Both the position numbers and the translations under genes were made by a program. This document shows positions 33,352-42,445 of a stretch of DNA of 64,000 nucleotides, piece by piece. Source of the stretch: Chryseosolibacter histidinae (GTDB lineage: Bacteria > Bacteroidota > Bacteroidia > Cytophagales > Cyclobacteriaceae); assembly GCF_018598225.1 (NCBI RefSeq), contig NZ_JAHESF010000003.1, positions 268,451-332,450 of the forward strand, read 5' to 3'. How positions within the stretch are numbered: the stretch's first letter is position 1; each line of letters starts with the position of its first letter. Under the pieces are notes generated by a model. It saw only the letters and a list, made by a program, of their open reading frames with translations. It searched no databases and was not told the origin of the DNA.

Positions 33352-34950
33352 CTAATCCTCGTACAGTATGGTCAGCTCAACCCTCCTGTTGCGGGCGCGC
33401 TCTTCATCCGTTTTGTTCTCATTGAGGGGCTCCGTTAACCCCTTGCCTTCGGTCTCGACTCGTTCAGGGTCGAGACCTTTTTCTACGAGGTACTGCTTGA
33501 TGGTATTCGCGCGGAATAACGAAAGGCGCTGGTTGAATTTGGCGGAGCCTATATTGTCAGTGTGGCCTGTGAGCCTGATCCTGAGGTGTTCGTTCTCTGC
33601 TAACGCTTCGGCGAGCTCGTCCAGATACTGCCCGGAAGGTTCGTCCAGATCGCTGCTATTGAACTCAAAATTGAAATGCAACGTCACCTTTTCAACCACA
33701 AAAGGTTCATGATCTACCGCACCGGCTTCGGCGTGGGTCAGCACCGAATCCTGCTTATGCCGCAGGGTGGTCTTGATATCTGCCTGCACTTTTTGCGAGG
33801 GTGTGCTGATGGCAGAATCTGCTTTGTACTCAGCCTGCACACCCGACAGTGCTGCTGTTGCACGGGAACCTGGTGGCGTGATCTTCGTTGCAACTGTCTT
33901 TTTCGCTGTTGTGCTGGTGCCGGCCCTGGCACGGTTCGGCACTGGTTGATTTTTCTTCCTGGCAATAACCTTGCGCTTGAACTTGTGGTCTACCAGCTTT
34001 CTCAACTCAAGTCCTACTTCAAAGGCGCTGGTATTGCCGGCATTTTTCTGCCCCACAGGAAAATCATAGCTGCATCCGATGGAAAAATTTTCACTGTGCC
34101 ATTGTAATCCCAGGATACCGGATCGTCCTGCAACGTATTTGGTAAGAATATCGATGCGTACGTACTGCACTTTGGCTGTAGGATTGACGACGTAGCTGGT
34201 AACAGCACCCATGTTGATCACGTTGTTGGAGGCACTTCTCGTAAACAGTAGCTCGGGTGAAAACGAAAGCTGCCCATCATGATAGATCCTGACACCGCCG
34301 TTGAACACCATTGTTGAGCTGAGCTGGCTTTGAACGCCTGCAAACGAATCGTCGGGTCTGTTAAAGTCAAATAAGGAGAGTCCAAAATAAGCCACCCTGT
34401 CTCCCGCGCGGTCGGTCTGCTGCCAGTACATGCCAGTGCTGAACGTGAAAAAATCAGAACGGAGGTAATGAAGGTTTTCTCCATTGGCGATGGAGCGATC
34501 GAACCCGCGGTCGGAAATAAACTGCTCGCCGGTATATAATCCATCGAGGTTGATCCTTCTTTGCAGGTAAAGGCCTTTCATACCAAGCGAGAGCGTGGTG
34601 AAACGGCTCAATGGAATATTCAGGGCATACGAGAGCGACGCTTCCTGTGTTTTAAAAATAGCGTCGGCCCGGTCGTCCATCGCGGTCACGCCAATACCTG
34701 CCCACCGTTGGCCCGTTCTCCGGTTGAGCATCGGGTACACTGCCGAAACGAAGCTGCTCTTCAGGTCCACATCGCCACCGGTAGCCTGCTGGCGATAGAG
34801 TAATCCCAGCGATGCATAGCTGGACGAAGCTACGATGGCCGGATTGATCCGCTGCGAGGCAAAGTTGTACTGACTGTACTGGAAATACTGCCCGCACGCC
34901 CATTCCGCGGTCATGACCAGGCATGCCAATATGATGCTGCGCGCCATCAT
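33352..34950 (-). CDS. PorP/SprF-type T9SS membrane protein fused to an OmpA domain
   Basis: The product is 532 residues with a signal peptide (ARSIILACLVMTAEWACGQ). The PorP/SprF barrel covers about 20-320: YSQYNFASQRINPAIVASSS, TLSLGMKGLYLQRRINLDGL and LGLQWHSENFSIGCSYDF. A lysine/threonine/alanine-rich linker follows, then a C-terminal OmpA peptidoglycan-binding domain (FEFNSSDLDEPSG, RLTGHTDNIGSAKFNQRLS, ARNRRVELTI). The start overlaps the stop of the upstream type-B substrate gene (ATGA). PorP/SprF-like proteins help anchor gliding-CTD adhesins secreted by the type IX system, so this is the dedicated partner of its neighbour. Confidence 0.92.
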   Translation of the reverse strand: MMARSIILACLVMTAEWACGQYFQYSQYNFASQRINPAIVASSSYASLGLLYRQQATGGDVDLKSSFVSAVYPMLNRRTGQRWAGIGVTAMDDRADAIFKTQEASLSYALNIPLSRFTTLSLGMKGLYLQRRINLDGLYTGEQFISDRGFDRSIANGENLHYLRSDFFTFSTGMYWQQTDRAGDRVAYFGLSLFDFNRPDDSFAGVQSQLSSTMVFNGGVRIYHDGQLSFSPELLFTRSASNNVINMGAVTSYVVNPTAKVQYVRIDILTKYVAGRSGILGLQWHSENFSIGCSYDFPVGQKNAGNTSAFEVGLELRKLVDHKFKRKVIARKKNQPVPNRARAGTSTTAKKTVATKITPPGSRATAALSGVQAEYKADSAISTPSQKVQADIKTTLRHKQDSVLTHAEAGAVDHEPFVVEKVTLHFNFEFNSSDLDEPSGQYLDELAEALAENEHLRIRLTGHTDNIGSAKFNQRLSLFRANTIKQYLVEKGLDPERVETEGKGLTEPLNENKTDEERARNRRVELTILYED

Positions 34951-37385
34951 CAGCGGATGAGCACAATGAAGCCAGAACTTTTTCCATTCAGCAGCAGCTT
35001 TCTTCCGCTGGGGTACTGGCCGTTCACCTTCCAGTGATAGACACCCGCGGGCTGCTGATTACCATGCAGTGTACCATTCCAGCCAATATTGGCGGCATCG
35101 GTGATGTTGCGTGTCTCATATACAAGACTCCCTTCGCGGTTCCGGATGGTGAACGTAAAATCCTTTACCTGCTCCAGTCCGAAGATCCTGAGCTCATCAT
35201 TCTTGCCGTCGTCATTGGGCGTAAAAAGGTTGGGCACAAAAGCGGCCACTTCCACAATCACCACCACCTTTGCCTGGGCAGCGCAGCCCAAAGAATCCTT
35301 AACGGTGAGGTTATACGTTGTATTGGCGCGCGGAGAGGCAACCGGGTCGGGAATATTCTGAAAGTTCAGTCCCGCTGACGGTGACCAAAGATACTCATCC
35401 CCGCCTGTTGCGCCGAGCTGTACCTGTGACCCTCTCAGGATCTGGAACGTTTCACCGTTCAGTGAGATGGAAGGTTTGCTGAATTTGAAGATGGTGTTTC
35501 GTTGCAGCAAACATCCTGTGCCGTTATCCAGGTTAACCCTGAGCGTATCATTCAAGGTGGGTGTAAAAACAATGGAAGGCTTGTTCGAGATGAAACCTTT
35601 CGCCACACTGCTCCATTCCACATGCTGCCATCCTGGTTCGGTATCAAAGGTCACGGGTTGCCCCTCGCATACAACTTTTGTGGTCTCTGTCTTCTTAGCA
35701 AGCTTCTCCATGATCTGAAAAGTGTAAGCCTTTATGGAAGAGCACCCCGCGCCGCGTTGAGGGAGCACGTAAAACACTGTATCCGAGGTTTCGGTGCTGA
35801 AGTCGAGATGATCTGCCTGGGCCAGGTATCCTTTCGAAAAAGAAAACCAGAGGGCATCGCCGGGAGCGCTGAGAGTCAGGACCTCATTGCGGCAGGCTTC
35901 GACGGGCTCGTATTCCAATGCAGTACAATGGATCGACACACCATTGCACATGCCCCCGCCATCGCCGCCGCTATGAAAGGAATTATCGACCGCCATTACA
36001 CCGAACAAATAGGTTGGCGACGCCGGCGCACGCAGCAGTGCAAAGTTCCGGTTGCCGTTGTTGCCATGGCTTACAGTAAGGCGTTTGAGATAGGCGTAGT
36101 CGAACTCACCCGCTATCAGTTCCTGCCCGGGCACTTGTACCATGAGATCATACGTAAGGGATACAGAGTCTGTGTGATCGTCCAGCGGTTTATCCCAATA
36201 GAGAAAGAGCCGGTTGAAGATCGTTAACGCAATGGGGTTGTGCGGTGCCTGCGGAGGCTCGTTGACAGTGGATGCCATATTCTCATAGAGCACCAGTGCC
36301 AACCCCGTAGTGGTGGTAATGCTTTGTGCCAGGTCAAGGTCGCCATCACGGTCAAGGTCACCAAAACGTTGCGCCTGCAGGCCATCGATGCTGAGTGTAT
36401 CGTAGGCTGCGTTGTCGTACCGGATCACATTCACTTTGTTGCCAAATGCATCCGTGCCATACAGGTGGATGTCACATTTGCCATCTGAATTCAGGTCAGC
36501 AGCAAAGACTTGTGTGTTATTTAATGCCGGCAAGGAATCACCTGCTACAAGCACACCCTTATCATTGAACACCACCAGTGTGGTATCACGGCCCGATGCA
36601 TCTTTTCCGGCAAGCAGGAGATCAAAATATCCGTTGCCATCTACATCGGCCAGGGATGTTCTTCCGGCTACACGGTAATCCACAGCAGTGGAGGCGAAAG
36701 TGAGATCACCCCGGCCAAGGAACAGTTGACAGACAATGCTGTCGCCCGCCGTGCCGCTGATGAACAGATCATTGAATCCGTCGCGGTCAAAATCAAATAC
36801 TTCCAGCGAAGCGAGATCGGTATCGGTCCATTCACGGGCGGTCTCCCATCCCGTGGGTGTCTGCTTGCAGATGGATACCGTTGTAGTGTCGCCCCATCCT
36901 TCCGCCAGCATCAGCTCGTGGCGGCCGTCCTGGTCCAGGTCTGCCATCTTCAAAATACGGCCCGATCGTTCGAGAAAGGGCTCCAGCACAAAATTGAAAT
37001 CTCCTTCATTCACGGCCAGCATCGTTGCAGGTCCATCATCCCATTCTCCGGATAAAAGGATATCCATATCGTTATCCAGGTCTGCGTCTGTCAGATAATA
37101 AGAGAGGTGCTTCACGGCCGCGTCGAGGCTGTCTTTCAGGATCGCCCTCGGTATGGTGTCAGAGGGTATGGTATCGACCTTGTACAACAGTATGAACTGC
37201 TTTTCATCGAGTGCGGTGCCGATCACCAGTACATCCAATAAACTATCGTTATCGATATCGGCCCACACCAGCTCACTGCCAACAACAGAGGGAGGCAAGG
37301 CTACCTGCGATCGTAGCTCAAACTGCTGGGCGTAATGCTGCAGGCTGCTGAGCGACAGGGCTGCAATGAGAATAAATGTTTTCAT
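34950..37385 (-). CDS. T9SS type-B secreted protein with VCBS/FG-GAP repeats
   Basis: The ATG at 37385 is preferred over a TTG six bases earlier. The product is about 811 residues with a signal peptide (FILIAALSLSSLQHYAQ). At least six FG-GAP/VCBS-type calcium-binding repeats cover about 40-370 (WADIDNDSLLDVLVIG, TDADLDNDMDILLSG, ADLDQDGRHELMLA, FDFDRDGFNDLFISG, GDLDRDGDLDLAQS). A fibronectin-like part follows, then a gliding-motility C-terminal sorting domain (VPNLFTPNDDGKNDELRIFG, NQQPAGVYHWKV). It is exported by the type IX system and attached at the surface, probably through the PorP/OmpA fusion encoded next. Confidence 0.92.
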   Translation of the reverse strand: MKTFILIAALSLSSLQHYAQQFELRSQVALPPSVVGSELVWADIDNDSLLDVLVIGTALDEKQFILLYKVDTIPSDTIPRAILKDSLDAAVKHLSYYLTDADLDNDMDILLSGEWDDGPATMLAVNEGDFNFVLEPFLERSGRILKMADLDQDGRHELMLAEGWGDTTTVSICKQTPTGWETAREWTDTDLASLEVFDFDRDGFNDLFISGTAGDSIVCQLFLGRGDLTFASTAVDYRVAGRTSLADVDGNGYFDLLLAGKDASGRDTTLVVFNDKGVLVAGDSLPALNNTQVFAADLNSDGKCDIHLYGTDAFGNKVNVIRYDNAAYDTLSIDGLQAQRFGDLDRDGDLDLAQSITTTTGLALVLYENMASTVNEPPQAPHNPIALTIFNRLFLYWDKPLDDHTDSVSLTYDLMVQVPGQELIAGEFDYAYLKRLTVSHGNNGNRNFALLRAPASPTYLFGVMAVDNSFHSGGDGGGMCNGVSIHCTALEYEPVEACRNEVLTLSAPGDALWFSFSKGYLAQADHLDFSTETSDTVFYVLPQRGAGCSSIKAYTFQIMEKLAKKTETTKVVCEGQPVTFDTEPGWQHVEWSSVAKGFISNKPSIVFTPTLNDTLRVNLDNGTGCLLQRNTIFKFSKPSISLNGETFQILRGSQVQLGATGGDEYLWSPSAGLNFQNIPDPVASPRANTTYNLTVKDSLGCAAQAKVVVIVEVAAFVPNLFTPNDDGKNDELRIFGLEQVKDFTFTIRNREGSLVYETRNITDAANIGWNGTLHGNQQPAGVYHWKVNGQYPSGRKLLLNGKSSGFIVLIR

Positions 37386-37387
37386 GA

Positions 37388-38158
37388 TCAAGGGGTCTTT
37401 ATTTTTTTAATGTTGAAAGTCAATGGGAGCGAGATCTTACTGGCAACGGGTTTACCGTTATAGGTGGCGGGTTTCCACAACGGCATGTTTTCGATAACCC
37501 TGATCGCCTCCCGATCGAAAGGCACGCCCAGAGATTGCTCGATGGTGATCTTTTCGGGCCGGCCTTCCGGGTTGATCGAGAACACAACCGTGACCACTCC
37601 CTGGATGGAATCGGCAACAGCTTCTGCGGGGTAGGTCAGTTCCTGACTGAAATACGTGTACAGGGCGGGGTATCCATCCACGGGTTCAGGCTGTGCATAG
37701 ACTGGCATTGGCCTGACCATGTCGCCTATTTTAGTAGCTGAGTCTGCTTTCACCGTTGCTTCCACTTTTGCCGGCGTGTTCACTTTTTCTGCTGTCCCTG
37801 TTTTATTGTTGTTCGCCGTGGGCTTCTTCTGCTGACGGACATTGCCGGAAGATGGCTGATCAACACCGGAAGAGAAGACAGAGTCGTGCGCTGTGTTCAG
37901 GGGTGCCTGAACACTTTGCTGTGCTTCACTGCCTGTCTCGTCCGTGGAGGGGGTCTCCTTTAAAGGTTGATAAAAAAACCAGATCGCCAGCAACGCCGCG
38001 CCTGATGCACCGAGGCCGATACGTTTGATAAGCCGGCGCTTATGAGAATCTTTAGCTTCCGCCTTTTGCCTGAGCAATTTATCGAAATCCATATAGGACT
38101 GAATTTCTCCATCTGTGATCTCCGGCTTTGCATTCATGATCCTTATTTTGTTGTTCAT
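37388..38158 (-). CDS. TonB-C-terminal-domain membrane protein, possible sigma regulator
   Basis: The product is 256 residues. A cytosolic N-terminus of about 45 residues (ITDGEIQSYMDFDKLLRQKA) is followed by one TM (LGASGAALLAIWFFYQPL), a linker, and a TonB C-terminal domain (LTYPAEAVADSIQGVVTVVF, then SLGVPFDREAIRVIENMPLW). It is located 61 bp downstream of an ECF sigma gene, where an anti-sigma factor is usual. The short cytosolic segment could contact the sigma factor, with the TonB-like domain sensing the envelope, or it could energise transport. The TonB domain is clear; the regulatory role is inference. Confidence 0.8.
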   Translation of the reverse strand: MNNKIRIMNAKPEITDGEIQSYMDFDKLLRQKAEAKDSHKRRLIKRIGLGASGAALLAIWFFYQPLKETPSTDETGSEAQQSVQAPLNTAHDSVFSSGVDQPSSGNVRQQKKPTANNNKTGTAEKVNTPAKVEATVKADSATKIGDMVRPMPVYAQPEPVDGYPALYTYFSQELTYPAEAVADSIQGVVTVVFSINPEGRPEKITIEQSLGVPFDREAIRVIENMPLWKPATYNGKPVASKISLPLTFNIKKIKTP

Positions 38159-38219
38159 GAGGTGAATAATTTTTTTTGAATCAGATCCCGGCAGGGACTG
38201 TTTTTATGGCATATATCGG

Positions 38220-38792
38220 TCAGGCCTTTCGCGACCCGATGAACAATTTTTTGATCTTGTCCAACACCCTGTAAGTTCTCACCTTGGCGTAGGTTTCAGA
38301 TACGCCTACGATCTCCGCCACTTCTTTAAAAGGTCTGCTTTCCATAAATCGCAGCTCGATCAGTTGCAGCTCATCGGGTGTAAGCTTTTCCAGGATCAGC
38401 GGAAGCCGACTCTTCAATTCGTTGATCATTTCGTTGCCAAACATCTCTTCATACAGCAGGTCTGCGTGCTTATCTTCCAGCACGATCCAGCGCACTCTTT
38501 TATGGCGACGGAAGAAGTCGAGGCATTCATTGGCCGCGATCCGGAACAGCCACGATGAAAACGGCAATCCCCTCGGTTGGTACTGATGAAGTTTTTGCAG
38601 CGCTTTCAGGAATACCTGCGAGGTGATGTCAGCCGAAAGGTCCTTATCACCCACCCGGTGGAGCACAAAGAGAAATATCCGCTTAAAATATTTCTCATAG
38701 ATACTCCTGAAGGCCTCAGGGTCGCTTTTCGCCTTCTGAATGACCTCCTCTTCGGAAAGTGGTTCTCGATCGATTCGGGTGTCTGAATTCAA
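38220..38792 (-). CDS. ECF-type RNA polymerase sigma factor
   Basis: The product is 190 residues. Region 2: YEKYFKRIFLFVLHRVGDKD, DITSQVFLKALQKL, PFSSWLFRIAANECLDFFRR. Region 4: LTPDELQLIELRFMESRPFK, then EVAEIVGVSETYAKVRTYRV. The start must be TTG at 38792, because the next in-frame Met is far inside region 2/3. An AAAGGA lies eight bases upstream as a ribosome site. It heads the operon with the TonB-domain protein, the type-B surface protein and its PorP/OmpA anchor. Confidence 0.9.
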   Translation of the reverse strand: MNSDTRIDREPLSEEEVIQKAKSDPEAFRSIYEKYFKRIFLFVLHRVGDKDLSADITSQVFLKALQKLHQYQPRGLPFSSWLFRIAANECLDFFRRHKRVRWIVLEDKHADLLYEEMFGNEMINELKSRLPLILEKLTPDELQLIELRFMESRPFKEVAEIVGVSETYAKVRTYRVLDKIKKLFIGSRKA

Positions 38793-39187
38793 GGGATATC
38801 CTTTTTTTAAAGCTATAATGACTGGAGTCGCGAAAAGATACAGTTCCGGGGATAATTTTTTTAATAAAAAAGCCCCATTCCGCCATGCTCACAAGCGGGA
38901 TATTTACCCCAACACCCCGCAGCACAGCCCGGGGCGGGACGACTTCGGCAATTACAAGAGCTCCGCTGGAATTACGTACCTGCCAGATAATACCATTGCT
39001 GGCCAATAGCGAGTGGGTTTGATGTCCTACACTACGTACTCAAAAAGGAGTACCCATGGGGTTGTGTCATCAAAGCTCCGGGGTTTGATCGACGCAGAAG
39101 TTCAATCGTCGTCAGGCGTATTCATTTTTGAACTTCTTTTCATAAATTATTTCCATTGATTTTATTACTAACTAAAATTCACAAAAA
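38793..39187. other. Intergenic region between divergent genes
   Basis: No gene is visible in these 395 bp. It carries the promoters of the sigma factor gene (minus) and the lipoprotein gene (plus). The only distinctive element is the GTACTC-AAAAAG-GAGTAC site at 39036-39053. Confidence 0.5.
39036..39053. promoter_or_regulatory. GTACTCAAAAAGGAGTAC inverted repeat, possible operator
   Basis: This is a perfect 6-bp inverted repeat (GTACTC/GAGTAC) around AAAAAG, about 135 bp before the lipoprotein gene. The inner 16 bases match the site at 2243-2258 at 15 of 16 positions. The sharing suggests a common regulator. Confidence 0.45.
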
Positions 39188-40174
39188 ATGAACCCAAAAA
39201 CATTAACAAAATCAATTTTGCTCCTCGCTTTTGTTGTAGCAATCTCCTGTGCGGATGAACCCAATCTTCAACGTACCGATGTCAGTCCCGTAAAGGTCCG
39301 GAATGGTATGCTCGAATTCGCCGACAAGCTGGCTTACAACAAGGTCAGTCAGCAACTCGATGCAATGTCACCAGATCAATTGAACGAATGGGAAAAGTCT
39401 TTACCAGGATTTATTTCCATACGTTCGATTTATGAAAAAGCCACCCTTGAAGAGGAGATATTCCTTGACAATGGAGGAAAGCCAGGTGAGCATTCCGCAT
39501 TTGTTCAGCAGCATGCCGAAGCACTCGCTTTTGTGCGTGAAGACGTTATGCAGCCCAATTTACCGCCTCACACAGAGAGACATTTATCTTCATTTGTGAA
39601 TGAGAAAGGCTTCGTCAAGATCGGCAACTCAATTTTCGAATACAGAAGTGGCTCGATCAAAGAAATACAGGATGGTGACGAGTCGAAGATCGCACAACTG
39701 GAAAAATATTCTGTGAGCGATCCGTCTCAAAAAATTCTGGTGATAACATTTACCAGAATAAAAATCAATCCCAAAGACATCAAAATAGCCTTTACCGGTA
39801 ACTCAAGCTGCACAGGCTACACCTCCGGAGGCGGGCAACGTGTAAAGGGAAATATTGACCTGCATCTTGCTCAGATGGTGACCGACGGTCAGTTGTATTG
39901 GTCGGCCTACGTAAACATCTACGCTACCAACCAGGAGAAAAGGCTTGGCATCTGGTCTGGCAAGAGAACAAGTCAGCTGTATATCTATGGAAGTGTTGAT
40001 GTAGGTCCTGACTGGGGTTCTTTCATAGTAGATGTTGGCACAGGAGGCGACCTGCAAACTACGCTCAGCACCAGTTACTCCTTCCCCTATCGATTAGCGG
40101 CAAATGCCAGCAATCCATACATGTCTGGCACCATGACTTATTATGGAAGGGATGGCAGTAGCTGCTCTATCTAA
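39188..40174 (+). CDS. Lipoprotein of unknown function (DUF4848-like)
   Basis: The product is 328 residues. The signal ends in a lipobox (LLLAFVVAISCADEP). The N-terminal half is helical and acidic (MLEFADKLAYNKVSQQLDAM, LNEWEKSLPGFISIRSIYEK). The C-terminal half is beta-rich and Gly/Ser/Thr-rich (GNSSCTGYTSGGGQRVKGNI, TTLSTSYSFPYRLAANASN). It resembles the widespread two-part Bacteroidota lipoproteins of unknown role (DUF4848-like), but I cannot be sure of the family. It is monocistronic with a clear terminator. Confidence 0.65.
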   Translation: MNPKTLTKSILLLAFVVAISCADEPNLQRTDVSPVKVRNGMLEFADKLAYNKVSQQLDAMSPDQLNEWEKSLPGFISIRSIYEKATLEEEIFLDNGGKPGEHSAFVQQHAEALAFVREDVMQPNLPPHTERHLSSFVNEKGFVKIGNSIFEYRSGSIKEIQDGDESKIAQLEKYSVSDPSQKILVITFTRIKINPKDIKIAFTGNSSCTGYTSGGGQRVKGNIDLHLAQMVTDGQLYWSAYVNIYATNQEKRLGIWSGKRTSQLYIYGSVDVGPDWGSFIVDVGTGGDLQTTLSTSYSFPYRLAANASNPYMSGTMTYYGRDGSSCSI

Positions 40175-40196
40175 ATAATAAGCTGATTCACTGAAC

Positions 40197-40227
40197 GAGG
40201 TTGCTGTTATGGCAACCTCTTTTTTTT
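40197..40227 (+). terminator. Intrinsic terminator after the 39188 lipoprotein
   Basis: GAGGTTGC, loop TGTTAT, GGCAACCTC, followed by eight T. Confidence 0.9.
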
Positions 40228-40256
40228 GACGGAACTCCGGGGTGCTAACTTCTCGC

Positions 40257-40571
40257 TTATTTGCCGTCAAGATATTCACGGGCACATCTTTCTATTATGA
40301 CTATCGCCCTGTTATCATCCAAATAACTGGCTGCATAGTCCCATTCACCGCCTACGCGTCCCTCTGCGAAAAAACCGTATTTTTTGCCCTGCTCATCCAT
40401 CTGTATGTCTACAGGATCCATCCCCGGATTTTCGGAGATCGCAAATGTCCATTGGTCGTGCCTCGCTCTGAAATAGAATGGGAAACCGTTCACAGTTCCT
40501 TCTGCCTGAACGGGCGCCGGGCCCTGGATCTTACCTCTCAGATCCAATTCTTTATTCTCAAAGTCGTGCAT
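40257..40571 (-). CDS. Small hypothetical protein
   Basis: The product is 104 residues and soluble: DLRGKIQGPAPVQAEGTVNG, then FPFYFRARHDQWTFAISENP and KKYGFFAEGRVGGEWDYAAS, which look like a compact beta domain. No family is recognised. It follows the alpha/beta hydrolase gene by 43 bp on the same strand, so cotranscription is possible. Confidence 0.6.
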   Translation of the reverse strand: MHDFENKELDLRGKIQGPAPVQAEGTVNGFPFYFRARHDQWTFAISENPGMDPVDIQMDEQGKKYGFFAEGRVGGEWDYAASYLDDNRAIVIIERCAREYLDGK

Positions 40572-40614
40572 TGTACTTTTGGAATGATGTGCCGTTCAGC
40601 GTAACTAAATTCAG

Positions 40615-41430
40615 TTATAACCCCTCGGCAAAGGTGGCGATCTTCTCGTAAAGCTCTTTCGGGTTGTCGTAAAAAATAAAGTGGTTGCTGCCAGAGATCA
40701 TCTCTGTTTTCATTCCTTTTTCAACGAGCACAGGGATGTAAGACAGGCTTGTGTTCTCATCGCCATAGATAAAGAGCCGGGGGATGCGCATGGCCAGGTA
40801 TTGGGTCAGGAGCTCGCCACTGGCGGAATACTGCACCGTCTGAAAACTATAATCGTAATATGACCTGATGTGTGTATTGATCTCGAGGTTGTTGGCAATG
40901 ATGTGATACCCTGCGTTCTTCCGTTTTTTCATTTCACGCACCACGGCTGGAAAGATGTTCTTGCTGAAGTTATCGTAATCATGAACCACAACTTTGCTGG
41001 AGAACATACAATCTTCAGGCATAAAATTACCTTCGATGTTGATGTAAGCTTTCACTTTCTGCTCGCCGCCAAGGCGCAGGTACAACATGGTGATGAGGCC
41101 ACCCATGCTGGTGCCCACGAGAATAAAATCCCTCAGGTTGAGCTTGTCCACAAACTGTGCGGTGATGGTGGCGAGGTCGTCTACATTCAGCGAGAGGTCG
41201 TCATAATAAGTAGAGTTGCCGCTGCCCGGGTTATCAAAACAGATCAGGGTATAATCTGCCAGGGCACTGCTTTTACACGATTCCCAGAAGTTCTCTTTGG
41301 CACCGCCCAGCCCGTGTACAAAAAGGATGGTGTCTTTGTTGCCGGGCCTGATAAAATATTCGACGTAGAACACACGGTCTTTGAGGTGGAGATCAATCTG
41401 TTTGATGCGGGGAGAAACTTTATCCATCAT
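40615..41430 (-). CDS. Alpha/beta-fold hydrolase
   Basis: The ATG at 41430 is preferred; a GTG 57 bases upstream also opens the frame. The product is about 271 residues. The oxyanion-hole motif is LFVHGLGGAKENFWES and the nucleophile elbow is LVGTSMGGLITMLYL (Ser in GTSMGG). A late SGSNHFIFYDNP supplies the catalytic His region, and the acid is probably in the YGDENTSLSYIP segment. The substrate is not inferable. Confidence 0.85.
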   Translation of the reverse strand: MMDKVSPRIKQIDLHLKDRVFYVEYFIRPGNKDTILFVHGLGGAKENFWESCKSSALADYTLICFDNPGSGNSTYYDDLSLNVDDLATITAQFVDKLNLRDFILVGTSMGGLITMLYLRLGGEQKVKAYINIEGNFMPEDCMFSSKVVVHDYDNFSKNIFPAVVREMKKRKNAGYHIIANNLEINTHIRSYYDYSFQTVQYSASGELLTQYLAMRIPRLFIYGDENTSLSYIPVLVEKGMKTEMISGSNHFIFYDNPKELYEKIATFAEGL

Positions 41431-41578
41431 CTCTTGTGAAGCAAAAACAAAGATATTCGCATCCGCATTTCTGGTGCAGAGTTGCACTTGTTTTTTAATT
41501 CAATGACCGAAAAAATCGTATAAAATGGGTTAGCCAATAACACGTTCCATTACCCAAAAACGGGCTTTGGATAACGTT

Positions 41579-42154
41579 TTACTGTTTAGGCTGGCTTTTA
41601 CCGGCAGCGGTTTTGGCCGCGGGTGGTGTGGGTGTGACGCCCATTTTCTTCAGCACCAGGTCTGAAACATCGATGGAGGCATCGGCAAAAAGCACTACAT
41701 CCAGGCCGCCTACCTGCTGACTGAGTATCACGGTGAAGCCGTTTTCCTTGCCAACAGCCGTAATAGCTTCTCCCACACTTTTATAAATGGGTTGCATCAG
41801 CTGCTGGTGCTTGTTCTGAAGGCTGGTTTGGGCGTCGCGCTTAAGCTGTTCCAGGTTTTCGCTGGCCTGCTGAAGCTCATTTTGGGTGCTTTCTTTAACA
41901 GGGTCAGCCAGGCTGCCGCCCTCATTTATAAAGGCCAGGTATCTTTTCTTGAGCTCCTCATTTTTAGCTTCTATCTGGGTGGTCAGCTTGCCTTCCATGT
42001 CCTTGAGCTCGGCCTCCACTTTTTTGATGGCGGGCAGCTGGCTGAGGATGTAGTTTACATCAGCGGTGCCGACCTTCACGGGCGCGGTCTGAGCCTGGGC
42101 GTGATTCATAACAGCGGCTATGATCAATACGAAGAACAGGATGTGCTTTTTCAT
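41579..42154 (-). CDS. OmpH/Skp-family periplasmic chaperone
   Basis: The product is 191 residues with a signal peptide (KKHILFFVLIIAAVMNHAQAQ). The Skp pattern includes VGTADVNYILSQLPAIKKVE, a long central coiled coil (about 45-125), and PIYKSVGEAITAVGKENGFT, then VILS. The C-terminal tail is Ala/Pro/Lys-rich. It binds unfolded outer-membrane proteins in the periplasm. It is transcribed away from tRNA-Pro. Confidence 0.9.
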   Translation of the reverse strand: MKKHILFFVLIIAAVMNHAQAQTAPVKVGTADVNYILSQLPAIKKVEAELKDMEGKLTTQIEAKNEELKKRYLAFINEGGSLADPVKESTQNELQQASENLEQLKRDAQTSLQNKHQQLMQPIYKSVGEAITAVGKENGFTVILSQQVGGLDVVLFADASIDVSDLVLKKMGVTPTPPAAKTAAGKSQPKQ

Positions 42155-42349
42155 GAGGTTGAGGTTGTTTAGGACAAAAAACTATAATACGTCCTCACAG
42201 GATGGCTGCCGGGTAAGAATAGTTTAAAGTCAGTCATTAATTATACAGTTGAATGCTAGATAACCCTATTTTTTGAGCTGCCCAACCCCAATTCTGCACT
42301 AAAATTTGATTCAAAAATGCGGATTGTGATGAGAATTTGTCAGAATGAT

Positions 42350-42357
42350 TATTTTTG
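42350..42357 (+). promoter_or_regulatory. -7 promoter element of tRNA-Pro
   Basis: TATTTTTG fits TAnnTTTG and lies 13 bases before the tRNA. A -33 element with ideal spacing is not clear. Confidence 0.45.
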
Positions 42358-42370
42358 CAGCCGGGATAAA

Positions 42371-42444
42371 CGGGATGTAGCACAGCCCGGTAGTGCGCTA
42401 CGTTCGGGACGTAGAGGTCGCTGGTTCGAATCCAGTCATCCCGA
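42371..42444 (+). tRNA. tRNA-Pro (anticodon CGG)
   Basis: This is a 74-nt cloverleaf. The acceptor stem is CGGGATG/CATCCCG with discriminator A. The anticodon stem CTACG/CGTAG holds loop TTCGGGA, giving anticodon CGG. The T-arm has GGTTCGAATCC. No CCA is encoded. The 3' end is the apparent integration target for a mobile element (duplicated at 42606-42622). Confidence 0.95.
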
Positions 42445-42445
42445 C
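42429..42445 (+). other. Putative attachment core, copy 1 (tRNA 3' end)
   Basis: AATCCAGTCATCCCGAC covers the T-arm/acceptor 3' strand of tRNA-Pro plus one base. It is identical to 42606-42622. This is the usual form of an att core of a tRNA-targeted integrative element. Confidence 0.6.

Noticed and set aside
38716..39006. 96-codon minus-strand frame upstream of the ECF sigma gene
   Set aside because: It overlaps the sigma gene start in another frame and has no family features or plausible start context.
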